In this document: positions 1 through 4,830 of the stretch, one piece after another
Layout: each line of letters begins with the position of its first letter
Position numbering within the stretch: the stretch's first letter is position 1
Made by a program: the position numbers and the translations under genes
Notes under the pieces: generated by a model
Seen by the model: the letters and a program-made list of their open reading frames with translations, nothing else
Databases searched by the model: none
What the model was told of the DNA's origin: nothing
Assembly: GCA_029052265.1 (NCBI GenBank)
Contig: JAIDJJ010000093.1
Span: forward strand, 3,057-13,599
Direction of reading: 5' to 3'
Length of the DNA stretch: 10,543 bases
Source of the DNA: Muribaculaceae bacterium
GTDB taxonomy: Bacteria > Bacteroidota > Bacteroidia > Bacteroidales > Muribaculaceae

Positions 1-221
1 TGGGAAAGCCTGTTGCCAAAAGTCAGCATCTCGTAGGTCACTTTTCTTTCGTTGTTTTTTTTCGGGTCGATTGCTATGTGTACGTAGACAATCTCATTCC
101 GTGCAGTGTCTTGAATATGCAATATGCCGTTGTCTCTTAAATCCAGGTCTTCGGCTTTAACACAAGACAGGCCCAGAGCGATAGTAAATATCAGGTATAA
201 AAGAATGCGTCTGTAATTCAT
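1..221 (-). CDS. GLPGLI family secreted protein, copy 1 (partial, C-terminus beyond left edge)
   Basis: Only the first 73 codons are inside the window; the frame is open to the left edge. It starts at the same MNYRR codon as the two complete copies and matches them base for base over most of its length at offsets of exactly +932 and +1864. The N-terminus is a signal peptide (MNYRR, hydrophobic ILLYLIFTIALGLS, then CVKA before EDLDL), so the product is exported. It differs from the other copies right after the signal peptide: RDNG here, RNLG in copy 2, RNRG in copy 3. The GLPGLI motif itself would lie outside the window, so the family call rests on identity to copies 2 and 3. The function of the family is unknown. 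Its ATG is separated from the copy-2 stop codon by about 92 bp. Confidence 0.85.
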   Translation of the reverse strand, partial: MNYRRILLYLIFTIALGLSCVKAEDLDLRDNGILHIQDTARNEIVYVHIAIDPKKNNERKVTYEMLTFGNRLS

Positions 222-277
222 ATAGTATTGTCGTTTAATTCAACCGCTGCTTGCTAAAGTCAATGGTTAATAGTTTC

Positions 278-309
278 CAAAAGATACAACTTAATGTGTG
301 GATTTGCAA
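278..309 (-). promoter_or_regulatory. possible promoter in the copy 2-copy 1 spacer
   Basis: On the minus strand TTGC (306-309) is followed 20 nt later by TATCTTTTG (278-286). This resembles the Bacteroidota -33 TTTG / -7 TAnnTTTG promoter but has one extra base inside the -7 element. The same sequence lies in the next spacer at 1210-1241, so each repeat unit would carry its own promoter. The alternative is read-through from the upstream copy, since I see no terminator hairpin in the spacer. Confidence 0.2.
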
Positions 310-313
310 TATT

Positions 314-1153
314 TTACTCCAGTTCGATGGGTGCGTAGAATTTGCGCCGCTTGCTTTTTCTCAGTTTTTCGAGATGTTCTTCCGATTCGAGTATCATCCC
401 AGAGTCGGCAGCTATTCTTGTGAAATTTTCGGCATAATCCTCCATGCTTTTGGCGAGTTTTTCCCTTGTTGTCCTGCTGTATAGGTGATCTGAATATCCG
501 AACGGGAAAACATCGTTCTTGACACCGATAGCCTCAAAATAATGCTGTCCTGATGAATCCTCAATTTTCAAGATAAGACCTGGAAGCCCCTGAAATTTCC
601 ACGGACCGGCATCTTCGGGTATATCCGAATACCATGCTGTCCACTCCCTGCCCCTCCAATTTGCAGTAGCCTTGTGGCATAGGTATCCCAAGACCGTTTC
701 CGTCTCGTTATGCAGTTCCCATTCAATCTCCGGAACCGGTTCTGTATATCTGTAATAGTTTATGAAAATAGCGCCGTAATATGTCAATGTTCCATTTGAA
801 CGGTCAATGGTCATGCTGTCACGTATGGTGTCATATTGCTTATAAAGATTATATGATTCTTGAGGTTCAAGACGAAGAGTCGGGTCAGCCATGTAAATGG
901 AATCAAGCTGATAGTTCTCGTATCCCCCGTAATGGGAAAGCCTGTTGCCAAAAGTCAGCATCTCGTAGGTCACTTTTCTTTCGTTGTTTTTTTTCGGGTC
1001 GATTGCTATATGCACGTAGACAATCTCACTCCGTGCAGTGTCTTGAATATGTAAGATACCGAGGTTCCTTAAATCCAGGTCTTCGGCTTTAACACAAGAC
1101 AATCCCATAGCGATAGTAAATATCATGGATAAAAGAATGCGTCTGTAATTCAT
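314..1153 (-). CDS. GLPGLI family secreted protein, copy 2
   Basis: 279 aa. Residues 1-23 form a signal peptide (MNYRR, hydrophobic core, VKA before E24); C20 sits in GLSC, a poor lipobox, so signal peptidase I cleavage is more likely than lipidation. The family-defining motif GLPGLI is at residues 189-194 inside GPWKFQGLPGLILKIED, preceded by the WTAWYSDIPEDAGPWKF block, and the protein ends in the typical KRRKFYAPIELE tail. These traits identify the Bacteroidota GLPGLI family (TIGR01200-like), whose members are exported or cell-surface proteins of unknown biochemical function. About 280 aa is the usual size. The start is the ATG shared by all copies; there is no upstream in-frame ATG here. 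It is the middle unit of a 932-bp tandem repeat and differs from copy 3 mainly at residues 9-10, 31, 42, 221 and 223. Lower apparent GC than the housekeeping block downstream. Confidence 0.93.
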   Translation of the reverse strand: MNYRRILLSMIFTIAMGLSCVKAEDLDLRNLGILHIQDTARSEIVYVHIAIDPKKNNERKVTYEMLTFGNRLSHYGGYENYQLDSIYMADPTLRLEPQESYNLYKQYDTIRDSMTIDRSNGTLTYYGAIFINYYRYTEPVPEIEWELHNETETVLGYLCHKATANWRGREWTAWYSDIPEDAGPWKFQGLPGLILKIEDSSGQHYFEAIGVKNDVFPFGYSDHLYSRTTREKLAKSMEDYAENFTRIAADSGMILESEEHLEKLRKSKRRKFYAPIELE

Positions 1154-1209
1154 ATAGTATTGTCGTTTAATTCAACCTCTGCCTGCTAAAGACGATGGTT
1201 AATAGTTTC

Positions 1210-1241
1210 CAAAAGATACAACTTAATGTGTGGATTTGCAA
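1210..1241 (-). promoter_or_regulatory. possible promoter in the copy 3-copy 2 spacer
   Basis: Same arrangement as at 278-309, one repeat period (932 bp) further right: TTGC, 20 nt, TATCTTTTG on the minus strand. The -7 element is imperfect (three instead of two bases between TA and TTTG). It would drive copy 2. Confidence 0.2.
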
Positions 1242-1245
1242 TATT

Positions 1246-2097
1246 TTACTCCAGTTCGATGGGTGCGTAGAATTTGCGCCGCTTGCTTTTTCTCAGTTTT
1301 TCGAGATGTTCTTCCGATTCGAGTATCATCCCAGAGTCTGCAGCTATTCTTGTGAAATTTTCGGCATAATCCTCCATGCTTTTGGCGAGTTTTTCCCTTG
1401 TTGTCCTGCTGTAGAGCCGATCTTTATACCCGAACGGGAAAACATCGTTCTTGACACCGATAGCCTCGAAATAATGCTGTCCTGATGAATCCTCAATTTT
1501 CAAGATAAGACCTGGAAGCCCCTGAAATTTCCATGGACCGGCATCTTCGGGTATATCCGAATACCATGCTGTCCACTCCCTGCCCCTCCAATTTGCAGTA
1601 GCCTTGTGGCATAGGTATCCCAAGACCGTTTCCGTCTCGTTATGCAGTTCCCATTCAATCTCCGGAACCGGTTCTGTATATCTGTAATAGTTTATGAAAA
1701 TAGCGCCGTAATATGTCAATGTTCCATTTGAACGGTCAATGGTCATGCTGTCACGTATGGTGTCATATTGCTTATAAAGATTATATGATTCTTGAGGTTC
1801 AAGACGAAGAGTCGGGTCAGCCATGTAAATGGAATCAAGCTGATAGTTCTCGTATCCCCCGTAATGGGAAAGCCTGTTGCCAAAAGTCAGCATCTCGTAG
1901 GTCACTTTTCTTTCGTTGTTTTTTTTCGGGTCGATTGCTATGTGTACGTAGACAATCTCATTCCGTGCAGTGTCTTGAATATGTAAGATACCTCGGTTCC
2001 TTAAATCCAGGTCTTCGGCTTTAACACAAGACAGGCCCATAGCGATAGTAAATATCAGGTATAAAAGAATGCGTCTGTAATTCATATAGTATTTCAT
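1246..2097 (-). CDS. GLPGLI family secreted protein, copy 3 (promoter-proximal)
   Basis: 283 aa from the first ATG at 2097, or 279 aa from the ATG at 2085, which is the start shared with copies 1 and 2. The four extra codons (MKYY) exist only here because sequence upstream of this copy diverges from the repeat a few bases before the conserved start. I give the longer form; 2085 is equally plausible and better supported by comparison. Features are as in copy 2: signal peptide ending near VKA, the GLPGLI core in GPWKFQGLPGLILKIED, and a KRRKFYAPIELE C-terminus. It is the first gene of the array in the direction of transcription and the only one preceded by unique sequence, with a candidate promoter about 240 nt upstream (2342-2373). 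It carries K and R at the positions occupied by S221 and H223 in copy 2. Biochemical role unknown. Confidence 0.92.
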   Translation of the reverse strand: MKYYMNYRRILLYLIFTIAMGLSCVKAEDLDLRNRGILHIQDTARNEIVYVHIAIDPKKNNERKVTYEMLTFGNRLSHYGGYENYQLDSIYMADPTLRLEPQESYNLYKQYDTIRDSMTIDRSNGTLTYYGAIFINYYRYTEPVPEIEWELHNETETVLGYLCHKATANWRGREWTAWYSDIPEDAGPWKFQGLPGLILKIEDSSGQHYFEAIGVKNDVFPFGYKDRLYSRTTREKLAKSMEDYAENFTRIAADSGMILESEEHLEKLRKSKRRKFYAPIELE

Positions 2098-2138
2098 ACT
2101 TAATTGATTTTGAGGTTAAAAATAGATTGTTGATCTCT

Positions 2139-2156
2139 ATAATAATCGATTATTAT
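2139..2156. promoter_or_regulatory. 18-bp perfect palindrome, possible operator
   Basis: The sequence ataataatcgattattat is a perfect 18-bp palindrome centred on CG, 42 bp upstream of the copy-3 ATG. It sits between the candidate promoter at 2342-2373 and the GLPGLI array. A dyad of this size is compatible with a dimeric regulator site or an AU-rich hairpin in the leader RNA. No known operator consensus is recognised. Confidence 0.3.
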
Positions 2157-2231
2157 TTCAAGTATATAAAAGCTCCTGACATTAACCCGGGGAGGTGTGG
2201 AAAGAAACCGGGATTATAATACTTCAAGATC

Positions 2232-2288
2232 AAAAAAAATGAAAAGACTTTACTGCATTAGCAGAATCGTTTAATCAAATGAAAAGTC
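2232..2288 (-). terminator. possible attenuator-like hairpin plus U-tract in the GLPGLI leader
   Basis: Read on the minus strand, GACTTT (2288-2283) can pair with AAAGTC (2251-2246). Between them lies a small CTGC-TAAT-GCAG hairpin (2264-2253), and the right arm is followed directly by TTTTCATTTTTTTT (2245-2232). Hairpin followed by a U-tract is the layout of an intrinsic terminator. However, the outer stem is only six base pairs, with a strongly asymmetric interior loop, so stability is doubtful. The left arm overlaps the last codons of the possible leader ORF at 2271-2321, which is why attenuation is worth considering. Confidence 0.25.
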
Positions 2289-2321
2289 GGTGCTTGCGGG
2301 CTTGGACAATGAGAATTTCAT
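2271..2321 (-). CDS. possible 16-aa leader peptide
   Basis: A short ORF encoding MKFSLSKPASTDFSFD begins about 14 nt downstream of the start site predicted from the promoter at 2342-2373. It ends 173 nt before the copy-3 ATG. It has no Shine-Dalgarno sequence, but that is normal in Bacteroidota; the upstream bases are AT-rich. Its last codons lie in the left arm of the possible attenuator stem. No obvious run of one regulatory amino acid is present (four serines and two phenylalanines among 16 residues). An ORF this short can arise by chance, and position is the only support. Confidence 0.2.
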   Translation of the reverse strand: MKFSLSKPASTDFSFD

Positions 2322-2341
2322 AAGATTAATGTTTACGGTCA

Positions 2342-2373
2342 CAAATATAAATAATATTTTTTAATTTTACAAA
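2342..2373 (-). promoter_or_regulatory. sigma-ABfr-type promoter driving the GLPGLI array
   Basis: On the minus strand TTTG (2373-2370) is followed by a 20-nt AT-rich spacer and TATATTTG (2349-2342). This is an exact match to the Bacteroidota -33 TTTG / -7 TAnnTTTG consensus with normal spacing. Transcription would start near 2335, giving GLPGLI copy 3 a leader of roughly 240 nt. The surroundings are AT-rich, which raises the chance of an accidental match. Confidence 0.5.
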
Positions 2374-2392
2374 ATTATTTTTAATTTTTTTA

Positions 2393-2491
2393 TCCGTTGT
2401 CCGTTGTCAGAATTGCTGATTAACACTAACTACTGACTAATTCACTACTGACTAATTCACTACTGACTAATTCACTAATGTCCGTTGTCAG
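2393..2491. repeat. 15-bp x3 tandem repeat framed by 11-bp direct repeats
   Basis: The 15-mer tactgactaattcac occurs three times in perfect tandem (2431-2445, 2446-2460, 2461-2475). The 11-mer tccgttgtcag lies on both sides (2400-2410 and 2481-2491), and an extra tccgttg precedes the left one at 2393. The array lies between the two divergent promoters. Perfect short tandem units like these can change copy number by slipped-strand pairing. Confidence 0.9.
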
Positions 2492-2504
2492 TTTTGCGGT
2501 TTCG

Positions 2505-2523
2505 GGCGCCTCGGAGAGGCGCC
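2505..2523. repeat. GC-rich perfect hairpin
   Basis: GGCGCCTC (2505-2512), loop GGA, GAGGCGCC (2516-2523): eight consecutive base pairs, seven of them GC, in otherwise AT-rich intergenic DNA. A T7 run (2546-2552) follows, but only after 22 nt, so this is not a textbook intrinsic terminator. It could be part of a small structured RNA or a repeated extragenic palindrome, and it would fold on either strand. Confidence 0.6.
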
Positions 2524-2578
2524 GGGTCCCAGTGCTCCCTGTGTCTTTTTTTATTCGGGTCAGTTTTTGGCGGGATAT

Positions 2579-2611
2579 TTTGGGATATGTGGATATGTTT
2601 GGTTAATTTTG
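2579..2611 (+). promoter_or_regulatory. sigma-ABfr-type promoter of the radical SAM operon
   Basis: TTTG (2579-2582), a 21-nt spacer, then TAATTTTG (2604-2611) matches the Bacteroidota -33/-7 consensus. The predicted start near 2618 leaves a leader of about 80 nt before the ATG at 2700. An overlapping TATGTTTG at 2594-2601 also fits the -7 consensus, but its nearest upstream TTTG (2566-2569) is 24 nt away, so it is the weaker choice. Confidence 0.45.
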
Positions 2612-2699
2612 TCTTTTGGATGCTAAGTGGCTGAGGAAATTGCTTCTATGGCTGAAGATTTCCCGGATGCCCGGTATTTTAATCTAATTTGAAAAAATT

Positions 2700-3488
2700 A
2701 TGGCAAAAGATCAGACTGTTTTGTTTCATTCCACTATATTCGGACCTATCCGGAGCCGCCGGCTCGGTGTGTCGTTGGGAATCAATCTGAGCCCTGACGA
2801 CGGGAAGGTATGCTCGTTTGACTGCATCTATTGTGAGGCGGGCTATAATGCCCAAGGTCCCGGCACCACCGGTCTCCCCTTGCGTGAAAAGGTGAGGCGA
2901 CAGCTTCATGATAAACTATCTGTTATGAAAACAGGGGGCGACCCGCTTGATGTAATCACTTTTTCCGGTAACGGTGAGCCGACTTTGAACCCGGATTTCC
3001 CGGGTATCATAGATGATGTGATCAGACTCAGGGATGAGTTTTATCCTGAAGCGAAAGTGTCGGTGCTGACAAATTCCACCCGTATCTTTACACCTTCTGT
3101 TGCGGAGGCGCTGAAGAAGGTCGACAACAATATCCTTAAACTTGATTCGGCGATAGAATCGACAATGCGTCTGATAGATCAGCCGACGTCACGGGAGTTT
3201 ACTGTGAAACGTGTGGTTGAGGGTTTGAAGGAATTTGCCGGGACGGGGATCATTCAGACAATGATGCTGCGCGGAGAACACGGCGGCATCGTGGTTGACA
3301 ACACTACCCCTGAAGAGGCCGATGCATTGATAGCCGCCTATAAGGAGATCAAACCCCGAGAGATCATGCTTTACAGTCTTGACCGCTCCACGCCCGAAGA
3401 GAAGCTTATCAAAGTTGAGAAACCGGAACTGGAGTCGATAGGCAGAAGAATTGAGGAAGAGACCGGGATCAAGGTGCAGGTTAATTAG
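2700..3488 (+). CDS. radical SAM protein, COG0731 (TYW1-related) family
   Basis: 262 aa. The radical SAM [4Fe-4S] cluster motif CX3CX2C is C38, C42 and C45 (CSFDCIYC). It is preceded by FGPIRSRRLGVSLGINLSP (residues 14-32), the signature N-terminus of this bacterial family, and followed by the SAM-contacting GNGEPT at 90-95. Length is normal for the family. Relatives are often labelled wybutosine-biosynthesis Fe-S oxidoreductase because of similarity to TYW1. Bacteria do not make wybutosine, so the real substrate is unknown and that label should not be copied. The protein is soluble, with no signal peptide or membrane segment. The start gives the full conserved N-terminus; there is no Shine-Dalgarno, only an A-rich stretch. 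It is the first gene of a plus-strand cluster, and its final codons (GTT AAT TAG) already belong to the AT-rich repeat that follows. Confidence 0.9.
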   Translation: MAKDQTVLFHSTIFGPIRSRRLGVSLGINLSPDDGKVCSFDCIYCEAGYNAQGPGTTGLPLREKVRRQLHDKLSVMKTGGDPLDVITFSGNGEPTLNPDFPGIIDDVIRLRDEFYPEAKVSVLTNSTRIFTPSVAEALKKVDNNILKLDSAIESTMRLIDQPTSREFTVKRVVEGLKEFAGTGIIQTMMLRGEHGGIVVDNTTPEEADALIAAYKEIKPREIMLYSLDRSTPEEKLIKVEKPELESIGRRIEEETGIKVQVN

Positions 3489-3565
3489 TCATTAGTTAAT
3501 TAGTCATTAGTCATTAGTTAATTAGTCATTAGTCATTAGTTATTAGTTAATTATCAATTATCAAT
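3481..3565. repeat. AT-rich simple repeat array spanning a stop codon
   Basis: The words ttaattag and tcattag alternate. A 22-bp unit is repeated exactly (3496-3517 and 3518-3539), preceded by a 15-bp short form (3481-3495) and followed by ttaattatcaattatcaat up to the ATG at 3566. The array supplies the TAG stop of the radical SAM gene and fills the entire 77-bp gap to the next start codon. It contains aattagtca, the reverse complement of tgactaatt in the array at 2431-2475. Confidence 0.9.
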
Positions 3566-4489
3566 ATGGTATTCCCGAATAAACTGAAGAAGGGGGATGT
3601 GGTTGCCATGGTTTCGCCTGCCACAATGGTGAAGGAGGAATATGTGAAAGGTGGGGCGGATTTCCTGAAGAAGATGGGGTATGTGCCACGTCTTATGCCG
3701 GGTTTGTTGTCTTCTCCCGACGGGTCGTTTGCCTCCTCAAGAGAGCAACGTGTGGCGGATATCCGTGACGCTTTGCGTGATCCTGAGGTAAAAGCGATCT
3801 TTTGCACGCGTGGCGGATATGGCTGTGTGCAACTCATTTCGGAGATCCCGATGGATGAGGTAAGGAACAATCCGAAGTGGATAATCGGTTTTTCAGATAT
3901 ATCCGCGTTGCATGCCTTGTGGTATAAGTCGGGGGTGGCGTCGCTTCATGCCCCGATGGCAAAACATCTCGCCATAGAGCCTGCGGATGATGTCTCGACA
4001 GCGCATCTGTTCCGAATCCTTGCCGAGGGACCTGAAATGGATTATGAGACGGCTCCACACGCGTTCAACCGCTGCGGACATGCGCAAGGGGTTCTGCGGG
4101 GTGGGAATCTGGCTGTGCTCAATGGTCTTGCCTCTACACCGTTCGACCTGCTTGAAGTCGGAGAGGGGGAAGATGTCATACTGTTTATCGAGGATATTTC
4201 GGAAGCGATCTACGCCGTGGAAAGGATGCTTGCGCGTCTCTACCTTTGCGGCACCCTGCAACGGATAAAAGGATTGATCGTCGGGAGGTTTACTGAATAC
4301 CGTCCGGATCTTAACCATGAGAGCATGGAGGGAATGATAGACGCGTTGCTCCGGAGATATGATATCAAAGACATTCCGGTGGCGTTCAATTTTCCGACAG
4401 GGCATGTGCGCGATAACTATCCGCTTGTAGAGGGAGCCGTTGTCACACTTGATGTGGATCAGGACAGAACGGTATTAAAGACAATTTGA
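3566..4489 (+). CDS. LD-carboxypeptidase, peptidase S66 family (LdcA-like)
   Basis: 307 aa, cytoplasmic: no signal peptide or transmembrane segment. The family removes the terminal D-alanine from murein tetrapeptides by cutting the L,D bond, which allows recycled peptidoglycan stems to be reused. The N-terminal domain has LKKGDVVAMVSPA (7-19), CTRGGYG (80-86) and the nucleophile region IIGFSDISALH with S110. The C-terminal domain has LRGGNLAVLNGLASTPFD (177-194), LFIEDISE with E209 as the likely catalytic glutamate, and FPTGHVRDN with H280 as the catalytic histidine. The Ser-Glu-His triad is therefore complete and the length is normal. The ATG follows the AT-rich repeat at once and there is no Shine-Dalgarno. 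The stop overlaps the start zone of the MazG gene by a 2-nt gap, indicating cotranscription. Confidence 0.93.
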   Translation: MVFPNKLKKGDVVAMVSPATMVKEEYVKGGADFLKKMGYVPRLMPGLLSSPDGSFASSREQRVADIRDALRDPEVKAIFCTRGGYGCVQLISEIPMDEVRNNPKWIIGFSDISALHALWYKSGVASLHAPMAKHLAIEPADDVSTAHLFRILAEGPEMDYETAPHAFNRCGHAQGVLRGGNLAVLNGLASTPFDLLEVGEGEDVILFIEDISEAIYAVERMLARLYLCGTLQRIKGLIVGRFTEYRPDLNHESMEGMIDALLRRYDIKDIPVAFNFPTGHVRDNYPLVEGAVVTLDVDQDRTVLKTI

Positions 4490-4491
4490 AT

Positions 4492-4821
4492 ATGGGCGAG
4501 ATTTCAATAAAAGAAGCACAAAGACTGGTGGATGACTGGATAAAGAGCGTGGGAGGGGGATATTTTTCAGAACTCACCAACATGGCGCTTTTGACAGAAG
4601 AGGTGGGAGAGCTTGCACGCGTCATCGCGCGGGTCTATGGCGACCAGGTGGCGAAAGAGGGTGATCTCCGCAAGGGACTTGCGGAGGAACTTGCCGATGT
4701 GATGTGGGTGGTGGTGTGTCTTGCCAACCAGACGGGGACAGACCTGACGGATGCATTCAAGGCAAGTCTTGAAAAGAAACGCACCCGCGATAAAAACCGT
4801 TTTAAAGGCAATTTATCTTAG
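4492..4821 (+). CDS. MazG-like nucleotide pyrophosphohydrolase
   Basis: 109 aa, a single all-alpha MazG-type domain. The metal-binding motif is visible as EEVGE (residues 36-40) and EELAD with E66 and D69, separated by about 25 residues, matching the EExxE...ExxD pattern of the superfamily. Such enzymes hydrolyse (d)NTPs to monophosphate and pyrophosphate and remove aberrant nucleotides; the exact substrate cannot be read from sequence. The single-domain size differs from the two-domain E. coli MazG and fits the short MazG-like group. I start at the ATG at 4492, 2 nt after the LD-carboxypeptidase stop. A TTG two codons earlier would overlap that stop and is less likely. A 9-nt gap separates it from the glycosyltransferase, so it is an internal gene of the operon. 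Confidence 0.88.
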   Translation: MGEISIKEAQRLVDDWIKSVGGGYFSELTNMALLTEEVGELARVIARVYGDQVAKEGDLRKGLAEELADVMWVVVCLANQTGTDLTDAFKASLEKKRTRDKNRFKGNLS

Positions 4822-4830
4822 CAACAGAGC

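Larger units (their letters stand above)
1..2096. repeat. 932-bp head-to-tail tandem repeat (at least 2.25 units)
   Basis: The sequence starting tgggaaagcctgttgcc at position 1 recurs at 933 and at 1865, giving a period of exactly 932 bp twice with no net length change. One unit is a GLPGLI gene plus the roughly 92-bp spacer that follows its stop codon. On the right the repeat ends around 2086-2092, just upstream of the copy-3 start; the left end is outside the window, so more copies may exist. The middle of the gene (for example 600-960 against 1532-1892) shows almost no differences, which suggests recent duplication or ongoing gene conversion. Confidence 0.95.
2098..2699. other. 602-bp divergent intergenic region
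   Basis: This separates the minus-strand GLPGLI array from the plus-strand radical SAM operon. No convincing ordinary-size protein gene is present. From left to right it holds an 18-bp AT palindrome, a weak CCCGG/CCGGG inverted repeat (2186-2190 and 2208-2212), a U-tract/hairpin segment overlapping a possible 16-codon leader ORF, a good minus-strand promoter match, a very AT-rich stretch (2341-2392), a 15-bp tandem repeat framed by direct repeats, a GC-rich perfect hairpin, and a good plus-strand promoter match. The elements I can support are listed separately. Confidence 0.8.

Noticed and set aside
781..1092. 103-codon plus-strand frame, repeated at 1713-2024
   Set aside because: It appears twice only because the GLPGLI gene on the other strand is duplicated; the protein is cysteine and serine rich without domain texture.
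1..2097. Transposon or insertion sequence explaining the duplication
   Set aside because: No transposase, terminal inverted repeats or target-site duplication are visible; simple tandem duplication by unequal recombination is enough.
2159..2166. TATACTTG on the minus strand as a second promoter close to GLPGLI copy 3
   Set aside because: One mismatch in the -7 element and no TTG about 20 nt upstream; the match at 2342-2373 is clearly better.
2191..2197. GGAGGTG as a Shine-Dalgarno on the plus strand
   Set aside because: No start codon follows at a usable distance, and genes in this window do not use Shine-Dalgarno sequences.
2393..2491. CRISPR array
   Set aside because: The 15-bp units are directly adjacent without unique spacers and no cas gene is present.
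3893..4405. 170-codon minus-strand frame
   Set aside because: Antisense to the LD-carboxypeptidase gene, which has all catalytic motifs in its own frame.
4486..4491. TTG start for the MazG-like gene
   Set aside because: It would overlap the LD-carboxypeptidase stop; the ATG two codons later gives the full conserved domain.
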